Origin: Pricia sp. | GTDB lineage: Bacteria; Bacteroidota; Bacteroidia; Flavobacteriales; Flavobacteriaceae | Reading direction: 5' to 3' | DNA length: 43,966 nt | Assembly (NCBI GenBank): GCA_024635875.1 | Contig: JAGXIC010000112.1 | Coordinates: 1 to 43,966, forward strand | In this document: piece by piece, positions 15,875 through 24,721 of the stretch | Numbering within the stretch: position 1 is the first letter of the stretch | Layout of the letters: each line of letters opens with the position of its first letter | Notes under the pieces: model-generated | What the model saw: the letters and a program-made list of their open reading frames with translations, nothing else | What the model was told of the DNA's origin: nothing | Databases searched by the model: none | Translations under genes and position numbers: made by a program

Positions 15875-16711
15875 CTATTTTAAGATAAGTAATGGAATGT
15901 CGGTCTCGAAGACCATTTTTTTTCGAAGTCCTGGTTGTAGTACCCTTTCGAAAAATCCGTGCTCACGATAAAATAAAGAAAGTACATCTACGGGATTTTT
16001 AGTAAGAAAATCCGAAATACCAGTAATGGGATCTTTATCATAGAATACATGAAACGAATGTTCTATCTTTTCCAATGTTGTCCGGTATGGGGCAAGAACC
16101 TCTTCTTTTTTAAATTTTGTTTTTTCTTTATCGGAGATATGGATGACACGGAGTTTTGCATTAAAAGCGGTAGAGATTTGAACCAATACGTCTAGCGATG
16201 CTATGTTCTCCAAGGGGTCCGTATCTACTGCCAGACACACCGAATCCATTGTAATGGATTTTAGGTCTTCTGGAATCACTAAAACCGGACAGTTCGATTT
16301 TCGGCTGACCTTTTCGCTATTGGTACCGATAAAAAAAGCTTTTGCGCTATCCGCACCTTGGGTACCCATTATAATCAGACCCGTGTTTTCGTCTTCCGCC
16401 GTTTGACAGATAACATCCACGGCAGACCCCATCCCGATAATCTCGGAAAAGTCTATTTGGCGAAGTTTAGGAAATGCATCGAGAAAATCGGTAAGTCTTT
16501 TCTTGCCTAATTCCCGGTGAGAAACGATGTTTTCCGGTGGAGGACTCGCCAGAGTAGATGCGGAAGGCGCAGCGTTTGGCGCATAGCTTTCCGTGAAGCC
16601 ATGAACAAAAATAATTTTTGAGTGGCATCTCTCGGCCACGACTATCGCATAATTAATGGCTTTTTTTGACGCTTCGGTAAAATCTACGGGAACTAAGAGC
16701 TTTTGGATCAT
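15875..16711 (-). CDS. Universal stress protein, tandem UspA domains
   Basis: The 278-residue cytosolic protein has two UspA folds. The first (residues 1-150) has VPVDFTEASKKAINYAI at the start and ends IIMGTQGADSAKAFFIGTNS, followed by CPVLVIPED, matching the ATP-binding G-x2-G-x9-G-[ST] region with some variation. The second (about 155-278) has VCLAVDTDPLENIASLDVL and ends TDIPLLILK but lacks the glycine loop, so it is probably not an ATP binder. Such two-domain proteins are usual in Bacteroidota. It is in the block with nhaA, which suggests a shared stress role by position only. The AT-rich leader 16712-16872 holds no gene. Confidence 0.88.
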   Translation of the reverse strand: MIQKLLVPVDFTEASKKAINYAIVVAERCHSKIIFVHGFTESYAPNAAPSASTLASPPPENIVSHRELGKKRLTDFLDAFPKLRQIDFSEIIGMGSAVDVICQTAEDENTGLIIMGTQGADSAKAFFIGTNSEKVSRKSNCPVLVIPEDLKSITMDSVCLAVDTDPLENIASLDVLVQISTAFNAKLRVIHISDKEKTKFKKEEVLAPYRTTLEKIEHSFHVFYDKDPITGISDFLTKNPVDVLSLFYREHGFFERVLQPGLRKKMVFETDIPLLILK

Positions 16712-16872
16712 AATCGTATTTTTATGGTTAATAGGGACTTTTAATCTGTACAGTTGATTGTATTTCGTTTTAGTACAACCGACGAATTATAAAATATTAC
16801 CATATCTTTAAAATTTTTAATTGATACGATTTATTTTTTGACACAATAAAACAGCGGTGTAGGTCGAAAAGA

Positions 16873-17556
16873 CTAGACCGCCCGCTGCACCACCTCAAAA
16901 ATCTTGTTCCCATCGCACTTCAAGGTTTTCGACGGATATTTTAGGATCAGGGCATAATCATGGGTCGCCATCAAAATGGTGCGTCCCGATTTGTGGATTT
17001 CCTGCAATACTTTCATGACTTCTACACTGGTCTGGGGATCGAGGTTTCCGGTGGGCTCATCGGCCAAGATAAGTTCAGGATCGTTGAGCAGGGCGCGGGC
17101 GATGGCGATACGCTGCTGCTCGCCGCCAGACAGCTCATGCGGGAATTTAAAGCCTTTGGTTTTCATGCCGACCTTGCCGAGAACCTCTTCGATCTGAAGG
17201 GCCATTTTATGGGAATCTTTCCATCCCGTAGCCTTCAAAACGAAGGCCATATTGTTGTTAATGTTCCGGTCGGGGAGTAGCTTGAAATCCTGAAAGACGA
17301 TACCAAGTTTTCGGCGTAGAAAGGGGATATCCTTTTCACGGAGATTGGCCAAGTCGAAGTCCGCAATACTTCCTGTGCCCTGCTGTAGCGGCAGGTCACC
17401 GTAAAGCGTTTTCATAAAACTACTCTTTCCGCTGCCTGTTTTTCCGATCAGATATACGAATTCCCCCTTTCTTACATCGAGGTTGACCTCGTTCAATACC
17501 AAACTTTCCTTTTGGAAAATAGCGGCGTCTTTGAGTTCTAGAATTGTTTCGGACAT
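16873..17556 (-). CDS. ftsE: Cell division ATP-binding protein FtsE
   Basis: A 227-residue ABC ATPase with Walker A (GKTGSGKSS), Q loop ([20 protein letters not shown]), signature [19 protein letters not shown] and Walker [13 protein letters not shown]. The length and the FQDFKLL/NNNMAF region are those of FtsE, the cytoplasmic ATPase that works with the membrane protein FtsX to control septal peptidoglycan hydrolysis. FtsX is not adjacent here, which is not rare in Bacteroidota. The last 78 bp exist again in diverged form at 13671-13748, on the far side of the nhaA-usp block. Confidence 0.9.
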   Translation of the reverse strand: MSETILELKDAAIFQKESLVLNEVNLDVRKGEFVYLIGKTGSGKSSFMKTLYGDLPLQQGTGSIADFDLANLREKDIPFLRRKLGIVFQDFKLLPDRNINNNMAFVLKATGWKDSHKMALQIEEVLGKVGMKTKGFKFPHELSGGEQQRIAIARALLNDPELILADEPTGNLDPQTSVEVMKVLQEIHKSGRTILMATHDYALILKYPSKTLKCDGNKIFEVVQRAV

Positions 17557-17620
17557 GCTTTGGAATTATGGGCTATTGAATCAATATTCTATGTAAAATT
17601 ACCATTTGCAATCTCATGTT

Positions 17621-17816
17621 GAAGAATTAATAATGAATTGAACCCATTTAGACTTTTTCTTTTACCTACGAATAGCACGTTTTGAAGCTATATTTGCTCA
17701 TTTTTGATTACCCGTAGCCATGCTATGCTATTAAAAATGACTTCCTCTAGCTTCAAAAGCCGATATTCTCGGTTCCAAACAAAAAGTCTAAATGGGTTCA
17801 TTATCAATAATTCTTC
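17621..17816. repeat. Long imperfect inverted repeat of about 196 bp
   Basis: The arms 17621-17716 and 17722-17816 are imperfect reverse complements. The best-matched blocks are 17640-17658 against 17781-17799 (19 of 19) and 17680-17690 against 17748-17758 (11 of 11), with TCATTTTT-type matches nearer the centre. A 37-codon minus-strand frame (17688-17801, beginning MNPFRLFVWNREY) lies inside the structure, but its length makes it doubtful as a gene. The element could be a non-autonomous palindromic transposable element or could form a long RNA hairpin. It fills the otherwise empty ftsE-TPR gap (17557-18033). Confidence 0.6.
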
Positions 17817-17858
17817 TTCCAAAAGTAATACTCTTTTTTTCTTTGCAGCCTTAAAAGC

Positions 17859-17944
17859 TTTGTGCTATTCGCTAAACGCCTTACACTGTGGGCTATTTTA
17901 CGTTAAATGGTAGCGAAAGGCGTAGAGCGCAAAGCGAAAAGCGC
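17859..17944. repeat. Imperfect GCG-rich inverted repeat
   Basis: The segment TTCGCTAAACGCC around 17868-17880 faces AAGGCGTAGAGCGCAAAGCG around 17917-17936 as an imperfect inverted repeat, and the right side itself has short tandem units (GCGCAAAGCG, AAAAGCGCA). It lies between the long palindrome and the TPR gene. It looks like a simple dispersed intergenic repeat; no function can be read. Confidence 0.3.
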
Positions 17945-18033
17945 ACCGCGATATACTTAGATGCCATATTCGCCGTTATTAAAATTAATTAAGGTAATCC
18001 ATATTCTTCGGCTTAACTTATCACTTGGACACT

Positions 18034-21000
18034 ATGTTAAAAAAAATCACCGCTTTTCTCCCTATTTTCTTGGGGATGGTCGTTACAGGGGTATCCCAAG
18101 AGACCAAAATCTACACCCACAACCAGAAAGAATATCAAGACGCCCTAGCACTCTATAACAATGAGCAGTACCAGGCGGCACAGTCCATTTTTTCGAAGGT
18201 CAAACAGAATACCGACAATCTCGAGACGAAGGCCAATAGTGCCTATTTTGAGGCCAATGCCGCCGTCCGTTTGAACCAATTGGGCGCGGATCGTCTGATG
18301 GAAAGTTTTGTAGAAAACTATCCGACTTCTACCAAGCGGAACTCCGCCTTTGTCGATGTGGCGGAATATTATTTCGAGACGGGAAAATATCCGTATGCCT
18401 TGAAATGGTACAATAAAGTGGACCAAAAGGCACTTTCGCGGGGGGAGATGGATAAGTTCAACTTCAATTACGGCTATTCCCTTTTTTCCTCCGGGAAACA
18501 AAAGGAAGCTGAAAGCTACTTGCAAAAGGTCGAGAATTCCCCGAAATACGGTTCGCAATCTAAGTACTACCAAGGCTATATCGCTTATCAACAAGATGAT
18601 TATGATACGGCCAACCAGCGTTTCGACGAGATCAAAGATCCTGAAATTCTCAAAGAGAAAATGGATTACTATCAGGCGGACATGAACTTCAAGCTCGGCA
18701 AGTTCGACCAAGCGATTGCCCTGGCCAAAAAACAAATGGCCAAAAATGACCGGAAAGAAAAGTCCGAATTGAGCAAAATCATCGGCGAGAGCTATTTTAA
18801 TATGGAACAGTATGCGAACGCCATTCCATATCTAGAGGAGTATAGGGGCAAAAAAGGCAAGTTCAGCAATACGGATTATTATTTATTGGGATATTCCTTC
18901 TACCAACAGGGCGATTATGCGAACGCCATCCAACAGTTCAACAAGATTATCGATGGTAAGAATAGTGTATCCCAAAATGCTTACTACCACTTGGCGGAAT
19001 GCTATTTGAAGTTGGATAAAAAACAGGAAGCCCTCAATGCTTTTCGGAATGCATCCCAAATGGATTTTTCTCCCGATATTAAAAAGGATGCCGACCTGAA
19101 CTATGCGCGGTTGAGCTATGAAATCGGTAACCCCTATGAGCCGGTCCCAAAAGTGATTTCCGATTATTTGGCCAAATATCCCAACGGGAAAAATACGCAG
19201 GAGATGCAGGAACTCTTGGTCGATTCGTACATCACCTCAAAGAATTTCGAGGGTGCGATGGAACTTTTGGAAAAGAATCCAAAGTATGCCAGCAAGGCCA
19301 CCTACCAGAAAGTAGCCTATTACCGCGGCATCGAACAGTTTATGGACGGAGATTATGCCGCGGCAACGAACAATTTTAAAAAATCGTTAGACAGTGCCGA
19401 AGATCCCCTTTTCAAAGCCCGCGCCAATTATTGGAAAGCGGAATCTGAATATCTCTTGAACCGTTTCGATGATGCGCTGGTCGATTACATCCAATTTCAA
19501 CAGAATCCGAAAGCAAGATCGACCGCTGAAAATAAAGAACTCGATTACAACTTGGCCTACACCTATTTTAAGTTGAAGGACTACGACAACGCCGTATCCT
19601 ATTTTAATAATTTCACCAAGGCTGGTACTGACGATACCCAAAAAATGTACGACGCCAACCTGCGTTTGGGCGACAGTTATTTTGTGACGAGCCAATATTG
19701 GCCGGCCATCGAAACATATAACAATGCTTTGGCGCTGACGGGTACCGACAAGGCCTATGCCGCCTTTCAAAAGGCCATCAGTTACGGCTTCGTAGACCGC
19801 CGCGACACTAAAATCGAGGAACTGCGCACCTTCGCATCGGCCTACCCGAATTCCAGCTTGCGTGACGATGCCCTTTTCGAACTGGCAAACACCTTGATTT
19901 CAGCTGGAAAAGAGCAGCAGGGGCTTCAGACCTATGATAACCTGAGACGGGAGTACGGCACTAGTCCGTTAGTACCGCAGGCCATGATGCGTCAAGGACT
20001 GGTGCATTACAATTCGAACCGCAGTGAGCAGGCGTTGGGAGAATTTAAATCCGTCGTACGTGACTTCCCGAATACGCAGGAAGCGATTCAGGCCGTTTCC
20101 ACAGCGAAACTGATTTATGTGGATTTAGGCCGGGTCGACGAGTACGCCGCTTGGGTCGAGAACCTCGATTTCGTGGAAGTCACCGATCGTGAACTGGACA
20201 ATGCGACTTTCGAATCTGCCGACAAACAGAATATGGAGGGCAAAAAGGAGGCGGCCATCAAGGGCTATGAAAATTACATCAAGCAATTCCCGAACGGGGT
20301 CAATGCGGTGAAGTCACATTTCAACCTAGCGCAACTTTATTTTGGAAAAGACCAAAAAGAGAAAGCTTTGCCGCACTACAAATTTGTTGCGGATAAATCC
20401 GGTGGTGAATATGCGGAGCAGTCCCTGACCCGGGTCTGTGAAATCTACATCGGAAAAGATGATTACGTGACGGCTATACCGTTTCTCGAACGCTTGGAAA
20501 ATCAGGCGGACATTCAGCAGAACCGCGTTTTTGCACAGTCCAATCTAATGAAGGGCTACTACGAACAAAAAAACTACGCAAAAACCTTGGCCTATGCCGA
20601 TAAGGTATTGGCCGTACCGACCATTGACAATCGTATCAAGAGTGATGCCCAAATAATGATAGCCCGCGCCGCGATCGCTACGGGCGATGAGGCAAAGGCT
20701 GAAACGGCCTATCAAGACGTATTGAACATCGCGACCGGCGGCACTGCGGCCGAAGCCTTGTATTACGATGCCTATTTCAAAAACAAGGCGCAAGATTTCG
20801 AGGCGTCGAACGCTTCGGTACAAAAACTGGCAAAAGATTATTCAAGTTATAAAGAATGGGGCGGCAAAGGACTGGTCATTATGGCCAAGAACTTCTATGC
20901 CTTGGGCGATGCCTACCAAGCGACCTATATTTTGGATAACGTAACGACCAATTTCAGTCAATATACCGAACTGGTCTCAGAAGCCAAAGCGGAGCTGGCT

Positions 21001-21057
21001 AGTATCAAATCGAAGGAGGCACAGAGCAACTCGTCGATCCGTACGGATGGGAACTAG
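18034..21057 (+). CDS. Large tetratricopeptide-repeat protein, exported
   Basis: The start is the ATG at 18034, which begins a signal peptide (MLKKITAFLPIFLGMVVTGV then SQE); a TTG three codons upstream is not needed. The mature protein of about 985 residues is a run of TPR helices through nearly its full length, seen as repeated A-x-x-x-[FY]-x-x-[AV] patterns such as NAIPYLEEYRGKKG, YANAIQQFNKIIDGK and DYDNAVSYFNNFTKAG. It is presumably periplasmic or attached to the outer membrane and acts as a protein-binding scaffold. The next gene encodes an outer-membrane barrel on the same strand, so the pair may form one envelope complex. The name and partner are not known to me. Confidence 0.85.
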   Translation: MLKKITAFLPIFLGMVVTGVSQETKIYTHNQKEYQDALALYNNEQYQAAQSIFSKVKQNTDNLETKANSAYFEANAAVRLNQLGADRLMESFVENYPTSTKRNSAFVDVAEYYFETGKYPYALKWYNKVDQKALSRGEMDKFNFNYGYSLFSSGKQKEAESYLQKVENSPKYGSQSKYYQGYIAYQQDDYDTANQRFDEIKDPEILKEKMDYYQADMNFKLGKFDQAIALAKKQMAKNDRKEKSELSKIIGESYFNMEQYANAIPYLEEYRGKKGKFSNTDYYLLGYSFYQQGDYANAIQQFNKIIDGKNSVSQNAYYHLAECYLKLDKKQEALNAFRNASQMDFSPDIKKDADLNYARLSYEIGNPYEPVPKVISDYLAKYPNGKNTQEMQELLVDSYITSKNFEGAMELLEKNPKYASKATYQKVAYYRGIEQFMDGDYAAATNNFKKSLDSAEDPLFKARANYWKAESEYLLNRFDDALVDYIQFQQNPKARSTAENKELDYNLAYTYFKLKDYDNAVSYFNNFTKAGTDDTQKMYDANLRLGDSYFVTSQYWPAIETYNNALALTGTDKAYAAFQKAISYGFVDRRDTKIEELRTFASAYPNSSLRDDALFELANTLISAGKEQQGLQTYDNLRREYGTSPLVPQAMMRQGLVHYNSNRSEQALGEFKSVVRDFPNTQEAIQAVSTAKLIYVDLGRVDEYAAWVENLDFVEVTDRELDNATFESADKQNMEGKKEAAIKGYENYIKQFPNGVNAVKSHFNLAQLYFGKDQKEKALPHYKFVADKSGGEYAEQSLTRVCEIYIGKDDYVTAIPFLERLENQADIQQNRVFAQSNLMKGYYEQKNYAKTLAYADKVLAVPTIDNRIKSDAQIMIARAAIATGDEAKAETAYQDVLNIATGGTAAEALYYDAYFKNKAQDFEASNASVQKLAKDYSSYKEWGGKGLVIMAKNFYALGDAYQATYILDNVTTNFSQYTELVSEAKAELASIKSKEAQSNSSIRTDGN

Positions 21058-21180
21058 AAAGGAGATGTTAGATTTCAGAAGTGAGATTTGGTGAATGGCA
21101 ATGAAGTTACAAGGGCCTGGAACATAGATGCTAGACAGAAGAAGAATAGCTAATTAGTAAAAAATATTCATCAAGCTTAA

Positions 21181-21252
21181 TGTCAGGTCGAGCGCAGTCG
21201 AGACCTACTTGCCGGTCAGCAGCATGAGCTTTCGACTGCGCTCGAACGGACA
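21181..21252. repeat. Inverted repeat containing TCGAGCGCAGTCGA
   Basis: The arms 21181-21203 and 21230-21252 match as reverse complements at about 20 of 23 positions, around a 26-base loop, and include the perfect 14-mer TCGAGCGCAGTCGA against TCGACTGCGCTCGA. It lies in the 232-bp gap between the TPR gene and the barrel gene. It has no T-tract, so it is more like a dispersed palindromic repeat than an intrinsic terminator, but as RNA it could affect expression of the second gene. Confidence 0.6.
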
Positions 21253-21289
21253 GAATAAAAGAACACAGAATAAAGAATAATCACTTAAC

Positions 21290-23056
21290 ATGCACAAAAA
21301 CATAAAACTGATTCTAATCCTGATGCTCGGATTTTCGCAAATAATCTTCGCCCAAGAAGACGAAAACGAAGAAGAAACCGACGAAATAGGTACCGAATCC
21401 ATAACGGTGACTAAAGCCTATACGCCGACGATTTCAGACGCGTTCAAGATTAAGACAGTTCCAACGTTCAACGATTCTATCGTCTTGCAAAAGAAGAAAG
21501 TCGAATACACGATTTATTCGGTACCTGTGGCCTCGACCTTTACCCCGGCCAAAGCCACGGCGACTGCGGTCAAGAAGTCGCCTCCGCCCGTTCTATTTAA
21601 TTCTTACGCCACGGCAGGGGGTGGAAATCCTGCGAATCTTGTGGCCAAAGTTTATACAAGCCGAGAGATTGATCGGGAGTCGGGCTATACGGTGGGCCTA
21701 GACCATAACTCCTCAGCGGGCGATATCGACGGGGTGGCGCTTAAAAATGTGTATTCCAATACGAAATTGGACGGTTCTTACGTGAAAAGGGATCGCGATT
21801 TTGACTGGGGTTTTGATGTCGGCGCGCAGCATCAGTTGTACAATTGGTATGGTATTCCCGATGGGGTCTTTACCGAAGAACTGGTCAATTCGATCGAGGA
21901 GCGCCAAAACTATTTTATGGCCGAAGCAGGGGCCCATATCAATGTTCAGGATTCTTATTTCGAAAATGCAGAACTGCAATACCGCCGTTTTTGGGATGCC
22001 ATAAAATCCGGTGAGAACCGGGCCATATTCAAAACGGGTTTTGCTTTTCCCGTGGCGGACGAATCCTTCGGTATCAAAGCGAAGGTCGATTTTGTCAACG
22101 GTACTTTTGAAAATGCCGGTCTGAACGATGCGACCAATGCGACGGGAATAAAGTACAGCAATCTGCAGGCGGGCCTCAATCCGTACCTGCTCTTGTTGAA
22201 CGAAGATTTTTCCCTGAATCTCGGTGTAAATCTGGTCTACGGCATGGATCTCGAGAATAGCGATGGCAACTTTTATATTTATCCCGCTGTGACGGCATCC
22301 TACAGATTGCTCGATCAACTGGCTATTGTCTATGGTGGGGTGGAAGGCGGACTGCAACAGAATTCCTATTACGGTTTTGTTGAAGATAATCCCTATATAT
22401 CCCCGACCTTGAATATTGTACCTACGGATACCAAATATGACGGGTACGTCGGATTGAAAGGTCAGCTGATGCCGACTTTGAGCTATAATGTAAAAGCATC
22501 GTACACGGCTGAAGATCGGAGTCCCCTTTTCAAACTGAATCCCCAAAATACCTTCCGCAACGATGAAAAAGGCTATTACTACGGCAATTCGTTCGAGGTG
22601 TTCTATGACGATATCAAGACTGTCGGCGTTTTCGGCGAGCTGAACGTAGACGTGAACCGCAACTTTACGCTGGGTATAAATGCGGAGTATTTCAACTATT
22701 CCACAGAAACCGATAATCCCGCCTGGAACCGTCCCGATTTGAAGAGCTCTTTATTTATGGATTATCAGATCGGTGAAAAATGGTATGCAGGGGCGAACCT
22801 GTTTTTTGTAGGCGAGAGAGAGGATGTAGCCACGATTGCCGACCAGACCGGCATTCCCTCGAATTTTGCGGCGGAAATAATTACGTTGGACAGTTTTTTC
22901 GATGCCAACGCCCATTTGGGCTACCGGTGGAACAAGCAACTCTCTATTTTCGTTAAAGCGGCGAACATTGCCAACAATAACTACCAGCGTTGGGCCAACT
23001 ACCCCGTACAGGGCTTGCAGATTTTAGGAGGATTGACCTATAAATTTGATCTTTAG
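21290..23056 (+). CDS. Outer-membrane beta-barrel protein, TonB-receptor-like, without a clear plug
   Basis: The 588-residue protein has a signal peptide (MHKNIKLILILMLGFSQIIF then AQE), an acidic linker (EDENEEETDEIG) and the motif ESITVTKAYTPTISDAFKIK. A Pro/Thr/Ala-rich stretch leads into about 450 residues of beta strands with repeated aromatic and glycine positions. The C-terminus (QGLQILGGLTYKFDL) ends in Leu after a Phe, close to an outer-membrane barrel signature. It resembles the barrel part of TonB-dependent receptors, but the usual 150-residue plug domain is not evident. It follows the TPR gene on the same strand and probably acts with it. The gap of 232 bp contains the palindromic repeat. 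Confidence 0.78.
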   Translation: MHKNIKLILILMLGFSQIIFAQEDENEEETDEIGTESITVTKAYTPTISDAFKIKTVPTFNDSIVLQKKKVEYTIYSVPVASTFTPAKATATAVKKSPPPVLFNSYATAGGGNPANLVAKVYTSREIDRESGYTVGLDHNSSAGDIDGVALKNVYSNTKLDGSYVKRDRDFDWGFDVGAQHQLYNWYGIPDGVFTEELVNSIEERQNYFMAEAGAHINVQDSYFENAELQYRRFWDAIKSGENRAIFKTGFAFPVADESFGIKAKVDFVNGTFENAGLNDATNATGIKYSNLQAGLNPYLLLLNEDFSLNLGVNLVYGMDLENSDGNFYIYPAVTASYRLLDQLAIVYGGVEGGLQQNSYYGFVEDNPYISPTLNIVPTDTKYDGYVGLKGQLMPTLSYNVKASYTAEDRSPLFKLNPQNTFRNDEKGYYYGNSFEVFYDDIKTVGVFGELNVDVNRNFTLGINAEYFNYSTETDNPAWNRPDLKSSLFMDYQIGEKWYAGANLFFVGEREDVATIADQTGIPSNFAAEIITLDSFFDANAHLGYRWNKQLSIFVKAANIANNNYQRWANYPVQGLQILGGLTYKFDL

Positions 23057-23133
23057 CAGGAAGCGGCAAGAATCCACTCAACGAGTATTCCCGTAGATCA
23101 TCATTATCCATACCTGCTATATTAGGTATTCCC

Positions 23134-23141
23134 TACTTTTG
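23134..23141 (+). promoter_or_regulatory. Bacteroidota -7 box for the diheme cytochrome gene
   Basis: TACTTTTG matches TAnnTTTG exactly and lies 22 bases before the ATG at 23164, which would give a leader of about 15 bases. No TTG is seen at -33, so this rests on the -7 box alone. It supports choosing 23164 over the in-frame TTG at 23149. Confidence 0.4.
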
Positions 23142-23163
23142 CAAAGTCTTGACAATAGTTGCT

Positions 23164-24648
23164 ATGCTATATTTTATTCCAAACGCTTCCAAAGGTCTTT
23201 GCCATTTCTTGGGATGTTTCGAACATTTTACCATCAAGAAAAATATCGGTCTGTTGATCCTGATATTTGTTATGGCTTTGGTGGGCTGTAAATCCGACAG
23301 TACCGAAACCGACCCCATAGTCGATGTCGATACGGACGGCGATGGTATTTTGGATGCCGATGAGGTACTGAACGGTTCCAATAAAAACAATCCCTGTGAC
23401 CCGAAACCGGCTTCCGGTTATTCCGGATATACTGCCGACAACACGATTTGGCTGGGTGCGGACTGTGATACCGATGGTATGACCAACGCCCAAGAACTGG
23501 CGGAAGGCACCGATCCCTTCGTCGATGAATTTAAGGATGCCGATGGCGACGGCATTCCCGATTTTCAGGAAATTGTCGATGGAACGGACAAAGATAACGC
23601 CTGTGACCCCGTTCAGAATGAGGAGTATACGGGCTTTAACGCATCCAGTACGCTATGGGCCAATTCCGATTGCGATGCCGATGGCGTTAGCAATGGCGAT
23701 GAGGTTGCAGCCAGTACCAATCCCTATCGTGACGATGTGGTTTTTGCCAAGGCGGAATTTCTTCCCACCTTATCCGAATTACAGATTTTTAAGGGTAATC
23801 CCTCGGAATTAACGGTCAACAGCACTACGACCGAGTACAGCCTGATTACCCCGTTGTACTCCGATTACTCCCATAAATTCCGTACCATATCCCTTCCCGA
23901 AGGAACGCAGATGACCTATAACGGGGAAGGCTTGCTAGAATTCCCCGACAATACCGTTATCAGCAAAACCTTTTATTATTTCAACGACGAGCGTAATCCA
24001 TCCTTGGGAAAACAACTGATAGAGACCCGTTTGCTCATCAAGAAAAACGGGCTTTGGAATATGGGCAATTACTTGTGGAACGACGCACAGAACGAGGCTT
24101 TATTTGGTACGGCCGCCCCGATTGTTGCCGTCGATTGGATCGATATGGAGGGTAATGCCCGTTCAGTGGACTATAAGGTTCCGTTTTCGGTCAATTGTAC
24201 ACAGTGCCACAACGTCAAAGACCTAAGCCGGCCCATCGGTCCCAAGGCAAGAAACCTGAATTTTATGTTCAACGGAAAAAACCAGTTACAGAATTTTGTG
24301 GACAAGGGATGGCTTGCGGATGCTCCTGCCATCGCCCAAATTGAAAGTATACCCGATTGGGCGGATACCTCGGTAGCCCTCGATGCTCGAACCCGTGCCT
24401 ACATGGATATCAACTGCGCCCATTGCCATCAACCCGGCGGCATGCAGGATGCAAGTATCGGTGTACGTCCGGATCTTAGGTACGAAACCACTTATGACGA
24501 TAGCCATATTTTTGAGTTCAAGGCAGATATCAGAAACCGTGTAGCAACTCCCTCAGGTTTTGGTCCCTCTATGCCGTTGGTCGGAAGAACGCAATTGCAT
24601 ACGGAAGGCGTGGCCTTGATCCAGGAGTATATCGATTCGTTGGAGTAG
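23164..24648 (+). CDS. Diheme cytochrome c lipoprotein (SO2930-like) with calcium-type repeats
   Basis: The ATG at 23164 is preferred (an in-frame TTG lies at 23149), but the lipoprotein signal (KKNIGLLILIFVMALVGC) sits about 30 residues in, so the true start may be elsewhere. After the lipid-anchored Cys come four thrombospondin-3-like acidic loops (VDTDGDGILDADE, DCDTDGMTNAQE, DADGDGIPDFQE, DCDADGVSNGDE), expected to bind Ca2+. The remainder is a diheme cytochrome domain of the SO2930 type (YNGEGLLEFPDNTVISKTFY, IETRLLIKKNG, then PIGPKARNLN), with heme motifs CTQCH near residue 345 and CAHCH near residue 418. It is an envelope electron carrier. The OmpA-family gene follows by 100 bp on the same strand. 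The physiological electron partner is not visible. Confidence 0.85.
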   Translation: MLYFIPNASKGLCHFLGCFEHFTIKKNIGLLILIFVMALVGCKSDSTETDPIVDVDTDGDGILDADEVLNGSNKNNPCDPKPASGYSGYTADNTIWLGADCDTDGMTNAQELAEGTDPFVDEFKDADGDGIPDFQEIVDGTDKDNACDPVQNEEYTGFNASSTLWANSDCDADGVSNGDEVAASTNPYRDDVVFAKAEFLPTLSELQIFKGNPSELTVNSTTTEYSLITPLYSDYSHKFRTISLPEGTQMTYNGEGLLEFPDNTVISKTFYYFNDERNPSLGKQLIETRLLIKKNGLWNMGNYLWNDAQNEALFGTAAPIVAVDWIDMEGNARSVDYKVPFSVNCTQCHNVKDLSRPIGPKARNLNFMFNGKNQLQNFVDKGWLADAPAIAQIESIPDWADTSVALDARTRAYMDINCAHCHQPGGMQDASIGVRPDLRYETTYDDSHIFEFKADIRNRVATPSGFGPSMPLVGRTQLHTEGVALIQEYIDSLE

Positions 24649-24721
24649 TTTCGGGAATGGTAGCAAAACCTAAAAACATCCGATTTCAGTAATAACGAGG
24701 TGAATCAAGACAACATTTCCC

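Noticed and set aside
13671-16954. Active integrative element between the ftsE ends
   Set aside because: No integrase, relaxase or other mobility gene is present and the ends differ by about 10 percent, so only an old event can be argued.
17688-17801. 37-codon minus-strand frame (MNPFRLFVWNREY...) in the long palindrome
   Set aside because: Too short to stand as a gene without conservation evidence; kept only as a note under the palindrome.
18145-18735. 196-codon frame antisense to the TPR gene
   Set aside because: Repetitive Ile/Val/Leu-rich shadow of TPR codons, no start context.
21713-22546. 277-codon open frame antisense to the outer-membrane barrel gene
   Set aside because: It is the reverse of a well-supported barrel protein, has no recognisable domain or signal, and its composition is that of a codon shadow.
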